NCBI RefSeq assembly: GCF_005887635.2 | Contig: NZ_CP040824.1 | Location: forward strand, 1-64,000 | Direction: 5' to 3' | DNA from: Paroceanicella profunda | GTDB lineage: Bacteria; Pseudomonadota; Alphaproteobacteria; Rhodobacterales; Rhodobacteraceae | DNA length: 64,000 nucleotides | Part shown: one piece after another, positions 8,151 through 17,610 of the stretch | How the letters are laid out: each line of letters starts with the position of its first letter | How positions within the stretch are numbered: the stretch's first letter is position 1 | Notes under the pieces: generated by a model | What the model was told of the DNA's origin: nothing | The model's input: only the letters and a program-made list of their open reading frames with translations | Databases searched by the model: none | Translations under genes and position numbers: made by a program

Positions 8151-9200
8151 ATGAAACTTGCACGCAGAACGTTTCTTGCGGCCGCGTCGGCGGCTGCGCT
8201 GCTGGCCCAGCCGCTGGTGGCCGATGCCCAGTCCCTGCCGCGCAACATGCGCATGGTGATCGGCTCCACCTCGACGGGCGGCGACACCTACCAGAATTCC
8301 GCCATCGTGGCGGACGCGCTCTCCGAGAAGCTGGGCATCAACATCAAGGTCGATGCGGTGGGCGCCACGGAGGCCTTCAAGGCGCTGGCGCGCGACCGGC
8401 GCGGCACCACCATCATGGTGTTCCACGACCAGTCCTACCTGGCCAATCTCTACGGGGTGACCGGCTACGGAGACCCGTTCGAGGAGTTCGTCGTCGGGCC
8501 CACGCTGGCGATCAACCCGGGCAACGCCTATCTGGTGCCGGCCGATTCGCCCTATCACTCGATGGAGGACATTCTGGCCGCGGCCGAGGCCGGCACCCGG
8601 GTGCGCGTGGCCATCCAGCCCGGCGGCGTGTCCGAGATCGGCTTCTCCGCGCTGAAGAACGCCGCGCGGCTGCGCGCGCCCGGCTCGGAGGAGAACATCG
8701 TGCCGGTGAACACCGGCTCGCAGTCCGACAAGAACCAGGCGATGTGGGATGATCTCGCCGACGTGATCAACGGCTCCATCCAGGCCAACGAGCAGTTCAC
8801 CCAGCTGCCCGCCGACGACGCGAAGGCGATGCGCTTCGTCTGGATCACCGCGCGACCCGAGACGCTGGAGCAGGCGCCGGAGGCCGGCATGGGCGGCACC
8901 AGCCGCGACGACATGCTGAAATACGCCAGCCCGAAGACCAGCGTGACCCTCGACGGCGAGACGGACTTCACCTTCGACAAGGAATTCTTCCTGCTGTTCA
9001 ACAAGGACATGGACCCGGAGGCGATGGCGGCCATCGATACGGCGCTTTCCGAGATCTATGCCGACGGCACGGTGGAGACGCGCCAGAAGGAAGCCTTCTT
9101 CATTCCCGACTACCTGCCGGCGGAGAAGGCCCGGGCGCACCTGCGCGAGAAGCGCGACACCTACGAGAAGGTGATCTCGGAAATCTCCGGCAAGAGCTGA
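8151..9200 (+). CDS. tctC: Tripartite tricarboxylate transporter substrate-binding protein (TctC/Bug family)
   Basis: This 349-residue periplasmic protein binds a carboxylate and passes it to the TctAB membrane pair. The N-terminus ARRTFLAAASAAALLAQP has a twin-arginine-like signal ending near ADAQS. Typical Bug segments follow: the IGSTSTGGDTYQNS ligand loop, EAFKALARD and RVAIQPGGVSEIGF. GGAGG precedes the ATG. It leads tctC-tctB-tctA-lacI, divergent from the sugar-acid dehydratase operon, so the cargo is probably a sugar acid or related carboxylate. Confidence 0.9.
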   Translation: MKLARRTFLAAASAAALLAQPLVADAQSLPRNMRMVIGSTSTGGDTYQNSAIVADALSEKLGINIKVDAVGATEAFKALARDRRGTTIMVFHDQSYLANLYGVTGYGDPFEEFVVGPTLAINPGNAYLVPADSPYHSMEDILAAAEAGTRVRVAIQPGGVSEIGFSALKNAARLRAPGSEENIVPVNTGSQSDKNQAMWDDLADVINGSIQANEQFTQLPADDAKAMRFVWITARPETLEQAPEAGMGGTSRDDMLKYASPKTSVTLDGETDFTFDKEFFLLFNKDMDPEAMAAIDTALSEIYADGTVETRQKEAFFIPDYLPAEKARAHLREKRDTYEKVISEISGKS

Positions 9201-9267
9201 GCGCCGGGCGCACCATCCTCCGGCCCGCCCGCACCGGGCGGGCCCCCAGTTTCCGGGAGGCAGCCGC

Positions 9268-9687
9268 ATGGGCGATCTCACCCACGTGACCATCGCATTC
9301 GAAACCTCGCATCTCGTGTTTCCGACCCTCATCGCGGGGGTTCTGGTTCTGCTGGGCCTCGCGATCCTGCTGCGGGACAGGGCCCGCATCGCGGCGTCCG
9401 GGGCCGCCTGGCGGCAGACGTTCGCGGCGATGGACAAGCCGCGCTTCCTCGGCACCATCGCGCTCACCCTGGTGTATTTCTCCGCCATGGTGCCGGTGGG
9501 CGACCTCTGGCCGAACACCGGGCTGGGCTTCCTGATCTGCTCCATTCCCTATGTCGCGGGCACGGGCCTGTTGTTCATGCATGACCGCTCCTGGCGCCAG
9601 GCGGTGCCGCTGGCCATCGTCGCGCTGGCCGGGCCCACCTTCGTGTGGTGGCTGTTCACCTATCCGCTGTTCCTGACCCTGCCCTGA
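9268..9687 (+). CDS. tctB: Tripartite tricarboxylate transporter small membrane subunit TctB
   Basis: This 139-residue protein has four hydrophobic segments (about residues 15-35, 62-80, 87-105 and 113-135), as expected for the small TctB subunit that works with TctA in the sodium- or proton-driven importer. Sequence conservation in TctB is weak, so the call rests on topology, size and its place between tctC and tctA. GGGAGG lies before the ATG. Confidence 0.87.
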   Translation: MGDLTHVTIAFETSHLVFPTLIAGVLVLLGLAILLRDRARIAASGAAWRQTFAAMDKPRFLGTIALTLVYFSAMVPVGDLWPNTGLGFLICSIPYVAGTGLLFMHDRSWRQAVPLAIVALAGPTFVWWLFTYPLFLTLP

Positions 9688-9696
9688 GAGGCCGAC

Positions 9697-11187
9697 ATGT
9701 TCGAATTCATCACGCCGCTCTTCGTGTCGCTGATCCTTGGCGGCACGCTGGTGGGCATCATCTTCGGCGCCATTCCGGGCATGACGGCGACGATGGCCGT
9801 GGCCATCTCGCTGCCGCTCACCTATTCGCTGGGGCTGGAGAACGGGCTGGCGCTGCTGCTCGGGCTTTACGTGGGCGGGATCTCGGGCGGGCTGGTGCCG
9901 GCCATCCTGCTCGGCATTCCCGGCACGCCCAGTTCCATCACCACCACCTTCGACGGCTACCCGATGGCACAGCGCGGCGAGGGCGAGGCGGCGCTGCGCA
10001 TCGGCATCATCTCCTCCTTCGTGGGCGGGATCATCAGCCTCGCGGTGCTGTGGCTCTTCGCGCCCACGCTGGCGGATTTCGCCATCAAGTTCTCCTACGT
10101 GGAGAAGTTCCTCATCATCCTCTTCGCGCTCACGGTGATGGCGGCGCTGTCCTCGGACATGCTGCTGGGCATCTTCTCCGGGGTGCTGGGCATCTTCGTG
10201 AGCCTGATCGGCGTCTATGACGTCTCCGACGGCGGCAACGGCAAGCTGCGCCTGGTGCCGCCGGGCTGGGAGTACTGGCTGGACAGCGGCTTCTCCCTGC
10301 TGCCGGTGCTGATCGGGCTGTTCGGCCTCGCCGCCATCCTGGAGCAGGCGGAGCTGGGCGTGCCGCGCGGGCATTCCGCGAAGGACATCAAGGTGGGCAG
10401 GCATTCCGCCTTCTCCTTCTCGGTGTTCCGCGGCCAGGCGGTGAACCTGGTGCGTTCCAGCGCCATCGGCACCTTCGTGGGCATCCTGCCGGGGGTGGGG
10501 GGCTCTGCCGCCTCGATCATCGCCTACACCAACGCGAAGACCTTCTCGCGCCACCCCGAGCGCTTCGGCAAGGGCGAGCCGGCGGGCATCATCGCCTCGG
10601 AATCGGGCAACAACGGCCTCACCGGCGGGGCGCTGGTGCCGCTGCTGTCGCTCGGTATCCCGGGCGATTCGACCACCGCGCTGCTGATCGGAGCCTTCAC
10701 CCTGCAGGGGGTGCAGGTCGGCCCGCTGTTCATCGGCAACAACCCGGGCACCTGGAACGCGATGATCGTGGCCATGCTGATCGCCAACGTGGCGATGCTG
10801 GTGATGATGTATGTGGCGATCCGCTGGTTCGCGCGGGTGGTCACCATTCCCAAGCACATCCTGTTCCCGGTGATCCTGATGATGTGCGTGATCGGGGCCT
10901 ACACCATCAACTACGGCATCATGTTCGATGTCTGGACGCTGGCCATCTTCGGGCTGTTCGGCTGGCTGGCGGTGAAGCTGCGGCTGGAGATCGCGCCCTT
11001 CATCATCGGCTTCATCCTGGGGCCCTCGGCGGAGATCTACTTCGTCAAGAGCCTCGAGAGCTTCGGCGACGTGACGATCTTCTTCACCAAGAGCTGGATC
11101 GCGGTGCTGCTGTGGGCGCTGATCCTGGGGTCGGTCGTGCTCTCGGTGCTGCTGGCACGCAAGGCGCGGCGCGGGGAGGGCTCTTGA
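9697..11187 (+). CDS. tctA: Tripartite tricarboxylate transporter large permease TctA
   Basis: This 496-residue polytopic permease carries the TctA hallmarks GAIPGMTATMAVAISLPLTY, GGISGGLVPAILLGIPGTPS, GILPGVGGSAASIIAYTNAK and GIPGDSTTALLIGAFTLQG. It forms the transport channel fed by TctC. It starts nine bases after tctB and is followed 20 bases later by the lacI-type gene, so one mRNA probably carries transporter and regulator. Confidence 0.95.
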   Translation: MFEFITPLFVSLILGGTLVGIIFGAIPGMTATMAVAISLPLTYSLGLENGLALLLGLYVGGISGGLVPAILLGIPGTPSSITTTFDGYPMAQRGEGEAALRIGIISSFVGGIISLAVLWLFAPTLADFAIKFSYVEKFLIILFALTVMAALSSDMLLGIFSGVLGIFVSLIGVYDVSDGGNGKLRLVPPGWEYWLDSGFSLLPVLIGLFGLAAILEQAELGVPRGHSAKDIKVGRHSAFSFSVFRGQAVNLVRSSAIGTFVGILPGVGGSAASIIAYTNAKTFSRHPERFGKGEPAGIIASESGNNGLTGGALVPLLSLGIPGDSTTALLIGAFTLQGVQVGPLFIGNNPGTWNAMIVAMLIANVAMLVMMYVAIRWFARVVTIPKHILFPVILMMCVIGAYTINYGIMFDVWTLAIFGLFGWLAVKLRLEIAPFIIGFILGPSAEIYFVKSLESFGDVTIFFTKSWIAVLLWALILGSVVLSVLLARKARRGEGS

Positions 11188-11207
11188 ACTCCCCCCGCGC
11201 GGGCAGG

Positions 11208-12263
11208 ATGATGGCCGGGATGGACACGAAGGACGATCAGCACAGGCCGCCGGCGCCCAGGCGCAGCGCCTCCCGGGGCGTGACGATGGAGGCCGTGGGC
11301 CGGCTGGCCGGCGTGTCGCAGGTGACGGTATCGCGCGCGCTGAGCGACCCCGCCAAGGTCTCGCCCGCCACGATGGCGCGGATCCGCGAGGCGATCGAGC
11401 TCACCGGCTACGTGCCGAATGCGCTGGCGGGGGCGCTGGCCTCCAACCGCTCGAAGCTGGTCTCCGCGCTGGTGCCCTCCATCACCAACGTGGTCTACTC
11501 CTCGATGATCCAGGCCTTCGCCGCGGGCATGCGCGACAGCGGCTACCAGATCATGCTGTCGGAGACGGGCTTCACCCCGACGGAGGAGGAGGAGCTGGTC
11601 GCCGCCCATCTCTCGCGCCGGCCGGACGCGATGCTGCTCACCGGCATCCACCATTCCGCCCGCACGCGGCGGATGCTGCTCGGCGCCTCCATCCCGGTGG
11701 TCGAGGTGTGGGACATCACCGATTCCCCCATCGACCTCTGCGTGGGCTTCTCCCACATCGAGACCGGCCGCGCGGTGGCGGATTTCGCCTACGAGGCCGG
11801 CCACAGGCGAGCCGGCGTGGTCTCGGCCGGCGACGAGCGCGCCCGCCGCCGCATCGACGCCTTCTCCGAGCGCTTCACCCAGCGCAGCGGCGTGGCGGTG
11901 GGCCAGGCGCTGTTCCCGGCGCAGGCCAGCCTGGAATGCGGCCGCAACGGGCTGTCCCGGCTGATCGACGAGCAGGGGCTGCGCGACGGCCTGGTGTTCT
12001 GCAGCTCCGACCTGCTGGCGCATGGCGTGCTGATCGAGGCGCAGGCCCGCGGCCTGTCCGTGCCCGGCGAGATCGCGGTAATCGGCTTCGGCGACCAGGA
12101 TTTCGGCGCCTGGACCACCCCCGCCATCACCACGGTGCGGGTGGACCGCGCCGCCTTCGGCCACGCCGCCGCCCAGGCGCTGCTGCACCGGTTCGAGGGC
12201 CGCACCGACGGGGCCAGCGTGATCGACCTCGGCTTCGAGATCGTGCGGCGCGGCTCCGCCTGA
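11208..12263 (+). CDS. LacI/GntR-type (GluR-like) transcriptional repressor
   Basis: This is a 351-residue LacI-family regulator. Its N-terminal helix-turn-helix reads VTMEAVGRLAGVSQVTVSRA with the hinge helix near YVPNALAGALASNRS. A periplasmic-binding-like sensor domain follows (LVSALVPSITNVVYS, then VIGFGDQDFGAWTTPAITTV). The likely targets are the two sites between the dehydratase and tctC genes. Starts at 11208, 11211 and 11220 are all possible; none has a strong ribosome site, and coupling to tctA is likely. Confidence 0.9.
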   Translation: MMAGMDTKDDQHRPPAPRRSASRGVTMEAVGRLAGVSQVTVSRALSDPAKVSPATMARIREAIELTGYVPNALAGALASNRSKLVSALVPSITNVVYSSMIQAFAAGMRDSGYQIMLSETGFTPTEEEELVAAHLSRRPDAMLLTGIHHSARTRRMLLGASIPVVEVWDITDSPIDLCVGFSHIETGRAVADFAYEAGHRRAGVVSAGDERARRRIDAFSERFTQRSGVAVGQALFPAQASLECGRNGLSRLIDEQGLRDGLVFCSSDLLAHGVLIEAQARGLSVPGEIAVIGFGDQDFGAWTTPAITTVRVDRAAFGHAAAQALLHRFEGRTDGASVIDLGFEIVRRGSA

Positions 12264-12851
12264 GCCCCTCCCGGCCGCCGGGACGATCGCGTCCCCGACC
12301 CCACAACCGCCTGACGCCCTGACCGCTGCGCCCTCCGGTGCGCACGGCTTGCCGCCTGCCCCTCGCACGTCCGGGCCCTCCGCGCCCCGACCCGCTTCAG
12401 GCGGCCGGACCGGCGCGTGGCCGCGCGCCGCGCTCTTCGCGTCGGATGCCGCCCCGATCCCGACGCAGGGGACGTCTGCGGCAAACCGGAGCCGGTGGGT
12501 CTTCCCGATACCGGCATGGATGCCCGGGCGGCGGGCGTCTCCGCAGCCCCGCCCGCCCCGCGCGCCTGAGCCGCCCGGCGCCTGCGCCCGGGGGGCCGCA
12601 TCACGCCGGACCCGGAGCAACCTTCTCCCATGCCGGCCCGGATGCAGCGGGGCCCAATATCTCCGCTGCGTCGCCCGGTTTGCGGGGCGCGGGCCCCCGC
12701 TCTGCGTCATCGGTTCATCGCGTTACCGCGTCGTCGTGCGGCCGGGCCACCGGGCCGGCGGATCAGCGGGTCGGCTGCCGGGCGGGGCGAAATTGTCGCC
12801 GGCCGTCATTTTCCAGTTGCGTGAATCGCATAAAGTACGAACTATATTTTT
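12264..12851. other. GC-rich non-coding stretch ending in an AT-rich promoter region
   Basis: Most of these 588 bases are GC-rich low-complexity DNA with no supportable gene. The final 40 bases (12811-12851) are strikingly AT-rich and contain the imperfect palindrome AGTACGAACT (12834-12843) and TATATT (12843-12848), which ends only three bases before the hyuA ATG. No Shine-Dalgarno sequence is present. Confidence 0.5.
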
Positions 12852-14930
12852 ATGTACAGACTTTCAGTTGATATCGGCGGAACGTTCACGGACGTGGTGC
12901 TGGAAGGCCCCACGATCGCATCGCTCAAGACGCTGACCACGCCCGACGCGCCGGAAATCGGCGCGATGACGGGCATTGCGGAGCTGCTCGACAGCGAGGG
13001 CCTCCGCCTGACCGATGTCTCTGCCGTGATCCACGGCACGACGCTCGCCACCAACGCGCTGATCGAACGCCGGGGGGCGAAGACCGCCTTCATCACCACC
13101 GAGGGGTTCCGGGACATCCTGGAAATGGCCTACGAGAAGCGCTTCGACCAGTATGACACCGACCTGCAGCTGCCCGTGCCGCTGGTGCCGCGCGACCTGC
13201 GGCTGACGGTGCGCGAGCGGATGGACGCCGCCGGAGCCCCGCTCATCGCGCCCTCGCAGGCGCAGATGGACGCGCTCGCCTCGCGGCTGATCGCCGAGGG
13301 TGTGGAGGCGGTGGCCATCGGGTTCCTGCATGTCTGCGCCAACCCCGCGCATGAGCTGCTGGTGGCACAGTGGCTGCGCGCGCGCCTGCCGGAGCATGTC
13401 ACCATCTGCCTGAGCTCCGAGGTCTCCCCCGAGATCCGCGAATACGAGCGCTTCTCCACCGTCTGCGCCAATGCATATGTACGGCCGCTGATGTCGCGCT
13501 ACCTGCACCGGTTCGCCAGCGGGCTGCGCGGGCAGGGCTTTGCCGGGGAGTTCCTGCTGATGCTCTCCGGCGGCGGGCTCACCACGCTGGAACAGGCGGC
13601 GAAAACCCCCATCCGGCTGGTGGAATCCGGGCCGGCCGGGGGCGTGGCCCTCGGGGTGCGCGTCTCGCGCGAGACCGGGTGCGAGCGGCTGCTGGCCTTC
13701 GACATGGGCGGGACGACGGCGAAGATCTGCTTTCTGGAGCACGGCGTTCCGGCCACGGCGCGGCGCTTCGAAGTGGCCCGGGCCTGGCGCGACATGAAGG
13801 GCAGCGGCCTGCCGGTGCGCGTGCCCACCACGGAGCTGGTGGAAATCGGCGCCGGCGGCGGCTCCATCGCGCGGCGTGACGACATGGGCCGGCTGGCCGT
13901 GGGGCCGAAGAGCGCGAGCTCGGTGCCCGGCCCCGCCTCCTACGGCCGGGGCGGCACGGCCCCCACCATCACCGACGCGAACGTGGTGCTGGGCAAGCTG
14001 CGCCCGGAGGGCTTCGCCGGCGGCAGCTTCGCGCTGCGCCCGGACCTCGCCGCGCAGGCGGTGGAGCGGGACGTGGCAGCCCCGCTGGGCCTGAGCAGCA
14101 CCGCCTGGGCGGCGGCCGGCATCGTGGAGATCGGCGAGGAGGCGATGGCGAATGCCGCGCGGGTTCATGCCATCGAGCAGGGCAAGGATGTCACCCGCTA
14201 CCACCTGATGGCCTCGGGCGGCGCCGGGCCGCTCCACGCGGTGCGCATCGCCGAGAAGCTGGGCATCACCCGGGTGATCATTCCCGCCGACGCTGGCGTG
14301 GGCTCGGCCGTGGGCTTCCTCTCCGCCCCGGTGGCCTATGAGGTGGCGCGCACCGTGCTCACGCTCACCGAGCGTGTGGACCTTCCCGCCCTCGCCGCCC
14401 TGCAGGACGCGATGGCGCAAGAGGCGACCGGCGTGGTGGGCCCCGCGCTGGCACCGGGCGCGCCGGTGCACATCTCCCTCGCCGCCGAGCTGCAGTACCA
14501 GGGCCAGGGCCACGCGGTGCGCGTGCCGCTCGCCTCCCCGCTGCGCTCCGGAGAGGACATCGCGCGGATGACCGCCGCCTTCCACGCCGCCTACCGCACC
14601 ATCTACGGCACCGACATGCCGGCGAACCCGGTGGAACTGGTGGCCCTCAGCCTCACCGCGCAGGGCGACGCCCCGCCGATGCGCGCGGTGCCGCCCGCGC
14701 CGCCGGCGCGGCGGGCCGGGCCGGCGGCCCATGTGCAGGTGTTCGACCCCGCCGTGGGTGCGGACGTGGCCTTCGGCCTCCATGCCCGCGACGCGCTGCC
14801 CGCGGGCGCGCGCTTCGACGGGCCCTTCCTGGTTCAGGAGGCCCAGACCACCACCTACGCGCCCGCGGGCTGGTCCGCCGAGGTCCACCCCGCCGGCCAC
14901 CTGATCCTGACACGGGGAGAGCGGGCATGA
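12852..14930 (+). CDS. hyuA: Hydantoinase/oxoprolinase family subunit A (HyuA)
   Basis: This 692-residue ASKHA-fold subunit couples ATP hydrolysis to opening of a hydantoin, 5-oxoproline or similar ring; acetone carboxylase subunits share the fold. It begins MYRLSVDIGGTFTDVVLEG (phosphate-1 motif), has GTTLATNALIERRG, the second ATP motif FDMGGTTAKICFLE, VEIGAGGGSIA and ASGGAGPLHAVRIAEKLGI. The stop overlaps the hyuB start as ATGA. No ribosome site precedes the ATG, and a TATATT box lies almost against it, so the message may be leaderless. The true substrate cannot be read from sequence. Confidence 0.93.
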   Translation: MYRLSVDIGGTFTDVVLEGPTIASLKTLTTPDAPEIGAMTGIAELLDSEGLRLTDVSAVIHGTTLATNALIERRGAKTAFITTEGFRDILEMAYEKRFDQYDTDLQLPVPLVPRDLRLTVRERMDAAGAPLIAPSQAQMDALASRLIAEGVEAVAIGFLHVCANPAHELLVAQWLRARLPEHVTICLSSEVSPEIREYERFSTVCANAYVRPLMSRYLHRFASGLRGQGFAGEFLLMLSGGGLTTLEQAAKTPIRLVESGPAGGVALGVRVSRETGCERLLAFDMGGTTAKICFLEHGVPATARRFEVARAWRDMKGSGLPVRVPTTELVEIGAGGGSIARRDDMGRLAVGPKSASSVPGPASYGRGGTAPTITDANVVLGKLRPEGFAGGSFALRPDLAAQAVERDVAAPLGLSSTAWAAAGIVEIGEEAMANAARVHAIEQGKDVTRYHLMASGGAGPLHAVRIAEKLGITRVIIPADAGVGSAVGFLSAPVAYEVARTVLTLTERVDLPALAALQDAMAQEATGVVGPALAPGAPVHISLAAELQYQGQGHAVRVPLASPLRSGEDIARMTAAFHAAYRTIYGTDMPANPVELVALSLTAQGDAPPMRAVPPAPPARRAGPAAHVQVFDPAVGADVAFGLHARDALPAGARFDGPFLVQEAQTTTYAPAGWSAEVHPAGHLILTRGERA

Positions 14931-16633
14931 GCCTGGAGAACGGCGCCCTCGGGGATGCGGAGGTCATCGCCCTCAACGTGATGTGGAACCGGCTGATCTC
15001 GGTGTGCGAGGAACAGGCCAACGCGCTGCTGCGCGTCGCCTTCGGCGCCATCGTGCGCGAGGCGGGGGACCTTTCGGCCGGCGTGTTCGACGCCGGGGGC
15101 CGCATGATGGCCCAGGCCGTCACCGGCACCCCGGGCCATGTGAACACCATGGCCCGTTCGGTGAACGCCATGCTCGCCCATGTGCCGGCGCGGACGCTGG
15201 CAGAGGGCGACGTGCTGGTCACCAACGACCCCTGGCTGGGCGCGGGGCATGTGTTCGACTTCGTCGTCGTCACCCCGGTGTTCCGCGGCGGGCGGATCGT
15301 CGCCTATCTCGCCTCCACCTGCCACGTGGTGGACGTGGGCGGGCTGGGCTGGTCGGCGGAGGCGCGCTCGGTGTTCGAGGAGGGCGTGGTCATCCCCGTC
15401 ACCCGGCTGCGCAAGGCCGGCGTGCTCAACGACGAGCTGCTCGACATCGTCGCCACCAATTCCCGCGTCCCGCGCGAGGCGCGCGGCGACATCATCTCGC
15501 TGATGGCCTGCAACGACGAGGGCGCCCGCCGCCTCACCGACCTGATGGACGAATACGCCATCGCCGGGCTGGAGCGGCTGGCCGGCTTCATCTTCGAGCG
15601 CTCGCGCGGCGCGATGCTGGACGCGGTGGCCGCGGTGCCGGAGGGGGTGTACGAGAACACCATCCGGCTGGACGGCTACGACGCCCCCCTCACCCTGCGC
15701 GCCCGGATGACCGTGGGCGGCGGGCGCATCGCCGCCGATCTCGCCGGCTCGGACCGCGCGCTCGACAAGGGCGTGAACTGCCCGCTGGTCTACTCGCAGG
15801 CCTATGCCTCCTTCGGGATCAAGGCGCTGGTGGCGCCGCATGTGCCCAACAACCACGCCTCGCTGGCGCTGATCGAGATCACCGCGCCGCCGGGGCTGGT
15901 GGTGAGCGCCGAGCGCCCGCGCCCGGTCACCGCGCGCCACGTGGTGGGCCAGGCCCTGCCGGACCTGATGCTGGGCTGCCTCGCCCGGGCCTTGCCCGGC
16001 CGGGTGCTGGCGGAGAGCGCGGGTGCGCTCTGGGTGCTGGCGATCTCGGGGGAGGAGACGGCGGACGGCCAGCCGGGCTTTGCCTCCATCAACGTCGCCC
16101 TCGGCGGCATGGGCGCGCGGGCGGGGGCGGACGGGCTGTCGACCACGGCCTTCCCCTCCGGCGTGGGCTCGGTGCCGGTGGAGATCGCCGAGACCGTGGC
16201 GCCGCTGATCTACGTGGCGAAGGAATTCGCCCCCGACACCGGCGGCGCCGGCCGCCTGCGCGGCGGGCTCGGCCAGGAGATCCGCCTGCGCGCGGCCACC
16301 GACCGGCCGCTCACCCTTTCCGCCGCCGCCTTCGAGCGGCTGCGCGAGGGCGCGGCGGGCCGCGAGGGCGGACAGTCCGGCAGCCCGGGCGGCGCCCGCA
16401 TCTCCGACGGCCGGGTGATCGACAGCAAGGGGCTCTACACCATTCCGCCGGGGGAGGAGCTGATCCTGCGCACCCCCGGCGGCGGCGGGTTCGGCCCGCC
16501 GGAGGAGCGCGCGCGCGACGCCGTGCGCCGCGACCTCGCACTGGGGCTGATCGGCCGCGCCGCCGCCTCCGACATCTACCGCTGCGCCGGGGAGCCGGCG
16601 CAGGATCCGCCAACAGGGAAGGACAACACATGA
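14927..16633 (+). CDS. hyuB: Hydantoinase/oxoprolinase family subunit B (HyuB)
   Basis: This 568-residue subunit pairs with HyuA. Family features are AFGAIVREAGDLSAGVFDAGG, GTPGHVNTMARSV, the NDPWLGAGHVFDFVVVTPVF segment, and the C-terminal IPPGEELILRTPGGGGFGPP. It overlaps hyuA at its start and dctP at its end, both as ATGA, so transporter and enzyme are translated together. That coupling suggests the TRAP transporter brings in the ring compound hydrolysed here. Confidence 0.94.
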   Translation: MSLENGALGDAEVIALNVMWNRLISVCEEQANALLRVAFGAIVREAGDLSAGVFDAGGRMMAQAVTGTPGHVNTMARSVNAMLAHVPARTLAEGDVLVTNDPWLGAGHVFDFVVVTPVFRGGRIVAYLASTCHVVDVGGLGWSAEARSVFEEGVVIPVTRLRKAGVLNDELLDIVATNSRVPREARGDIISLMACNDEGARRLTDLMDEYAIAGLERLAGFIFERSRGAMLDAVAAVPEGVYENTIRLDGYDAPLTLRARMTVGGGRIAADLAGSDRALDKGVNCPLVYSQAYASFGIKALVAPHVPNNHASLALIEITAPPGLVVSAERPRPVTARHVVGQALPDLMLGCLARALPGRVLAESAGALWVLAISGEETADGQPGFASINVALGGMGARAGADGLSTTAFPSGVGSVPVEIAETVAPLIYVAKEFAPDTGGAGRLRGGLGQEIRLRAATDRPLTLSAAAFERLREGAAGREGGQSGSPGGARISDGRVIDSKGLYTIPPGEELILRTPGGGGFGPPEERARDAVRRDLALGLIGRAAASDIYRCAGEPAQDPPTGKDNT

Positions 16634-17610
16634 AACACGCACCCTTCGCCGCCGCGGCCCTCGCCGCCCTTCTGGGCACGAGTGCGGCGGCCCGCACCGC
16701 CTGGGACCTCTCCACCCCCTGGCCCGCGTCCAATTTCCAGGCCGTCGCGGCGCAGGACTTCGCCGACGCGGTGCGCGCGGCCACCGACGGCGAGGTGGAC
16801 ATCACCGTCCACATGGGCGGCGAGATCGGCGTGGCCGGCTCGGAGTCCCTCGCCGCGGTGGAGACCGGCATCGTGCAGGCCGCCGACTACCTGCTGTTCC
16901 TGCAGGCCGGCGAGGAGCCGCTTCTGGCCATGGACACGCTGCCCTACCTCGTGCAGGGCCAGGAGGAGATGCGCCTGTTCCTGAAGGCCGCCGGCCCGGC
17001 CTTCGAGGAGATCGCCGCGCGCCACAACCAGAAGATCCTCTACTACGTGCCCTGGCCCTCGCCGGGCGTCTACAGCCGCAGCGCCATCTCCACGGCCGCG
17101 GAAATGTCCGGCCAGCGCATCCGCGCCTTCAACCCGGCCAGCTTCGCCTTCCTCGGCAAGCTCGGCGCGGCGCCGCTGGAGATGCCCTGGGGCGACGTGG
17201 CCCCCGCGCTCGCCGCCGGCACCATCGACGGCGTGGCCACCTCCACCTCCTCGGGCGTGGACGGCAAGCTGTGGGAGTTCACCTCGCACTTCAACCCGCT
17301 GAACTGGAGCACCTCCACCGACGTGGTGACGGTGAACCTCGATGCCTGGAACGCCCTCACCGAGGAGCAGCGCAGCACCATCGAGGCACTGGCCGCGAAG
17401 ATGCAGCCGGAGTTCTGGGCGCTCAGCGCGGCGGAGGACGAGGGCAAGACGGAGATCCTGCAGCAGAACGGCATCACCGTGAGCGAGGCCGACGACAGCC
17501 TGAAGGCGCTGATGGCCAGCGGCGGGCGCGAGATGTGGGCCGCGTTCGTGGCCCGTGTGCCCGAGGCCGGGCCGATCATCGACGCCTACGCCGCCGAAGC
17601 GGGCAAGTGA
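16630..17610 (+). CDS. dctP: TRAP transporter substrate-binding protein DctP
   Basis: This is a 326-residue periplasmic receptor with a signal peptide (MKHAPFAAAALAALLGTSAAA, cleavage near residue 21). DctP-type features are AWDLSTPWPASNFQ at the mature start, GGEIGVAGSESLAAVETGIV, and the arginine-containing QRIRAFNPASFAFLGKLGA that in this family contacts the substrate carboxylate. GVATSTSSGVDGKLWEF follows. It overlaps hyuB by four bases, but an unusual 577-base gap separates it from the membrane subunits dctQM. Confidence 0.93.
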   Translation: MKHAPFAAAALAALLGTSAAARTAWDLSTPWPASNFQAVAAQDFADAVRAATDGEVDITVHMGGEIGVAGSESLAAVETGIVQAADYLLFLQAGEEPLLAMDTLPYLVQGQEEMRLFLKAAGPAFEEIAARHNQKILYYVPWPSPGVYSRSAISTAAEMSGQRIRAFNPASFAFLGKLGAAPLEMPWGDVAPALAAGTIDGVATSTSSGVDGKLWEFTSHFNPLNWSTSTDVVTVNLDAWNALTEEQRSTIEALAAKMQPEFWALSAAEDEGKTEILQQNGITVSEADDSLKALMASGGREMWAAFVARVPEAGPIIDAYAAEAGK

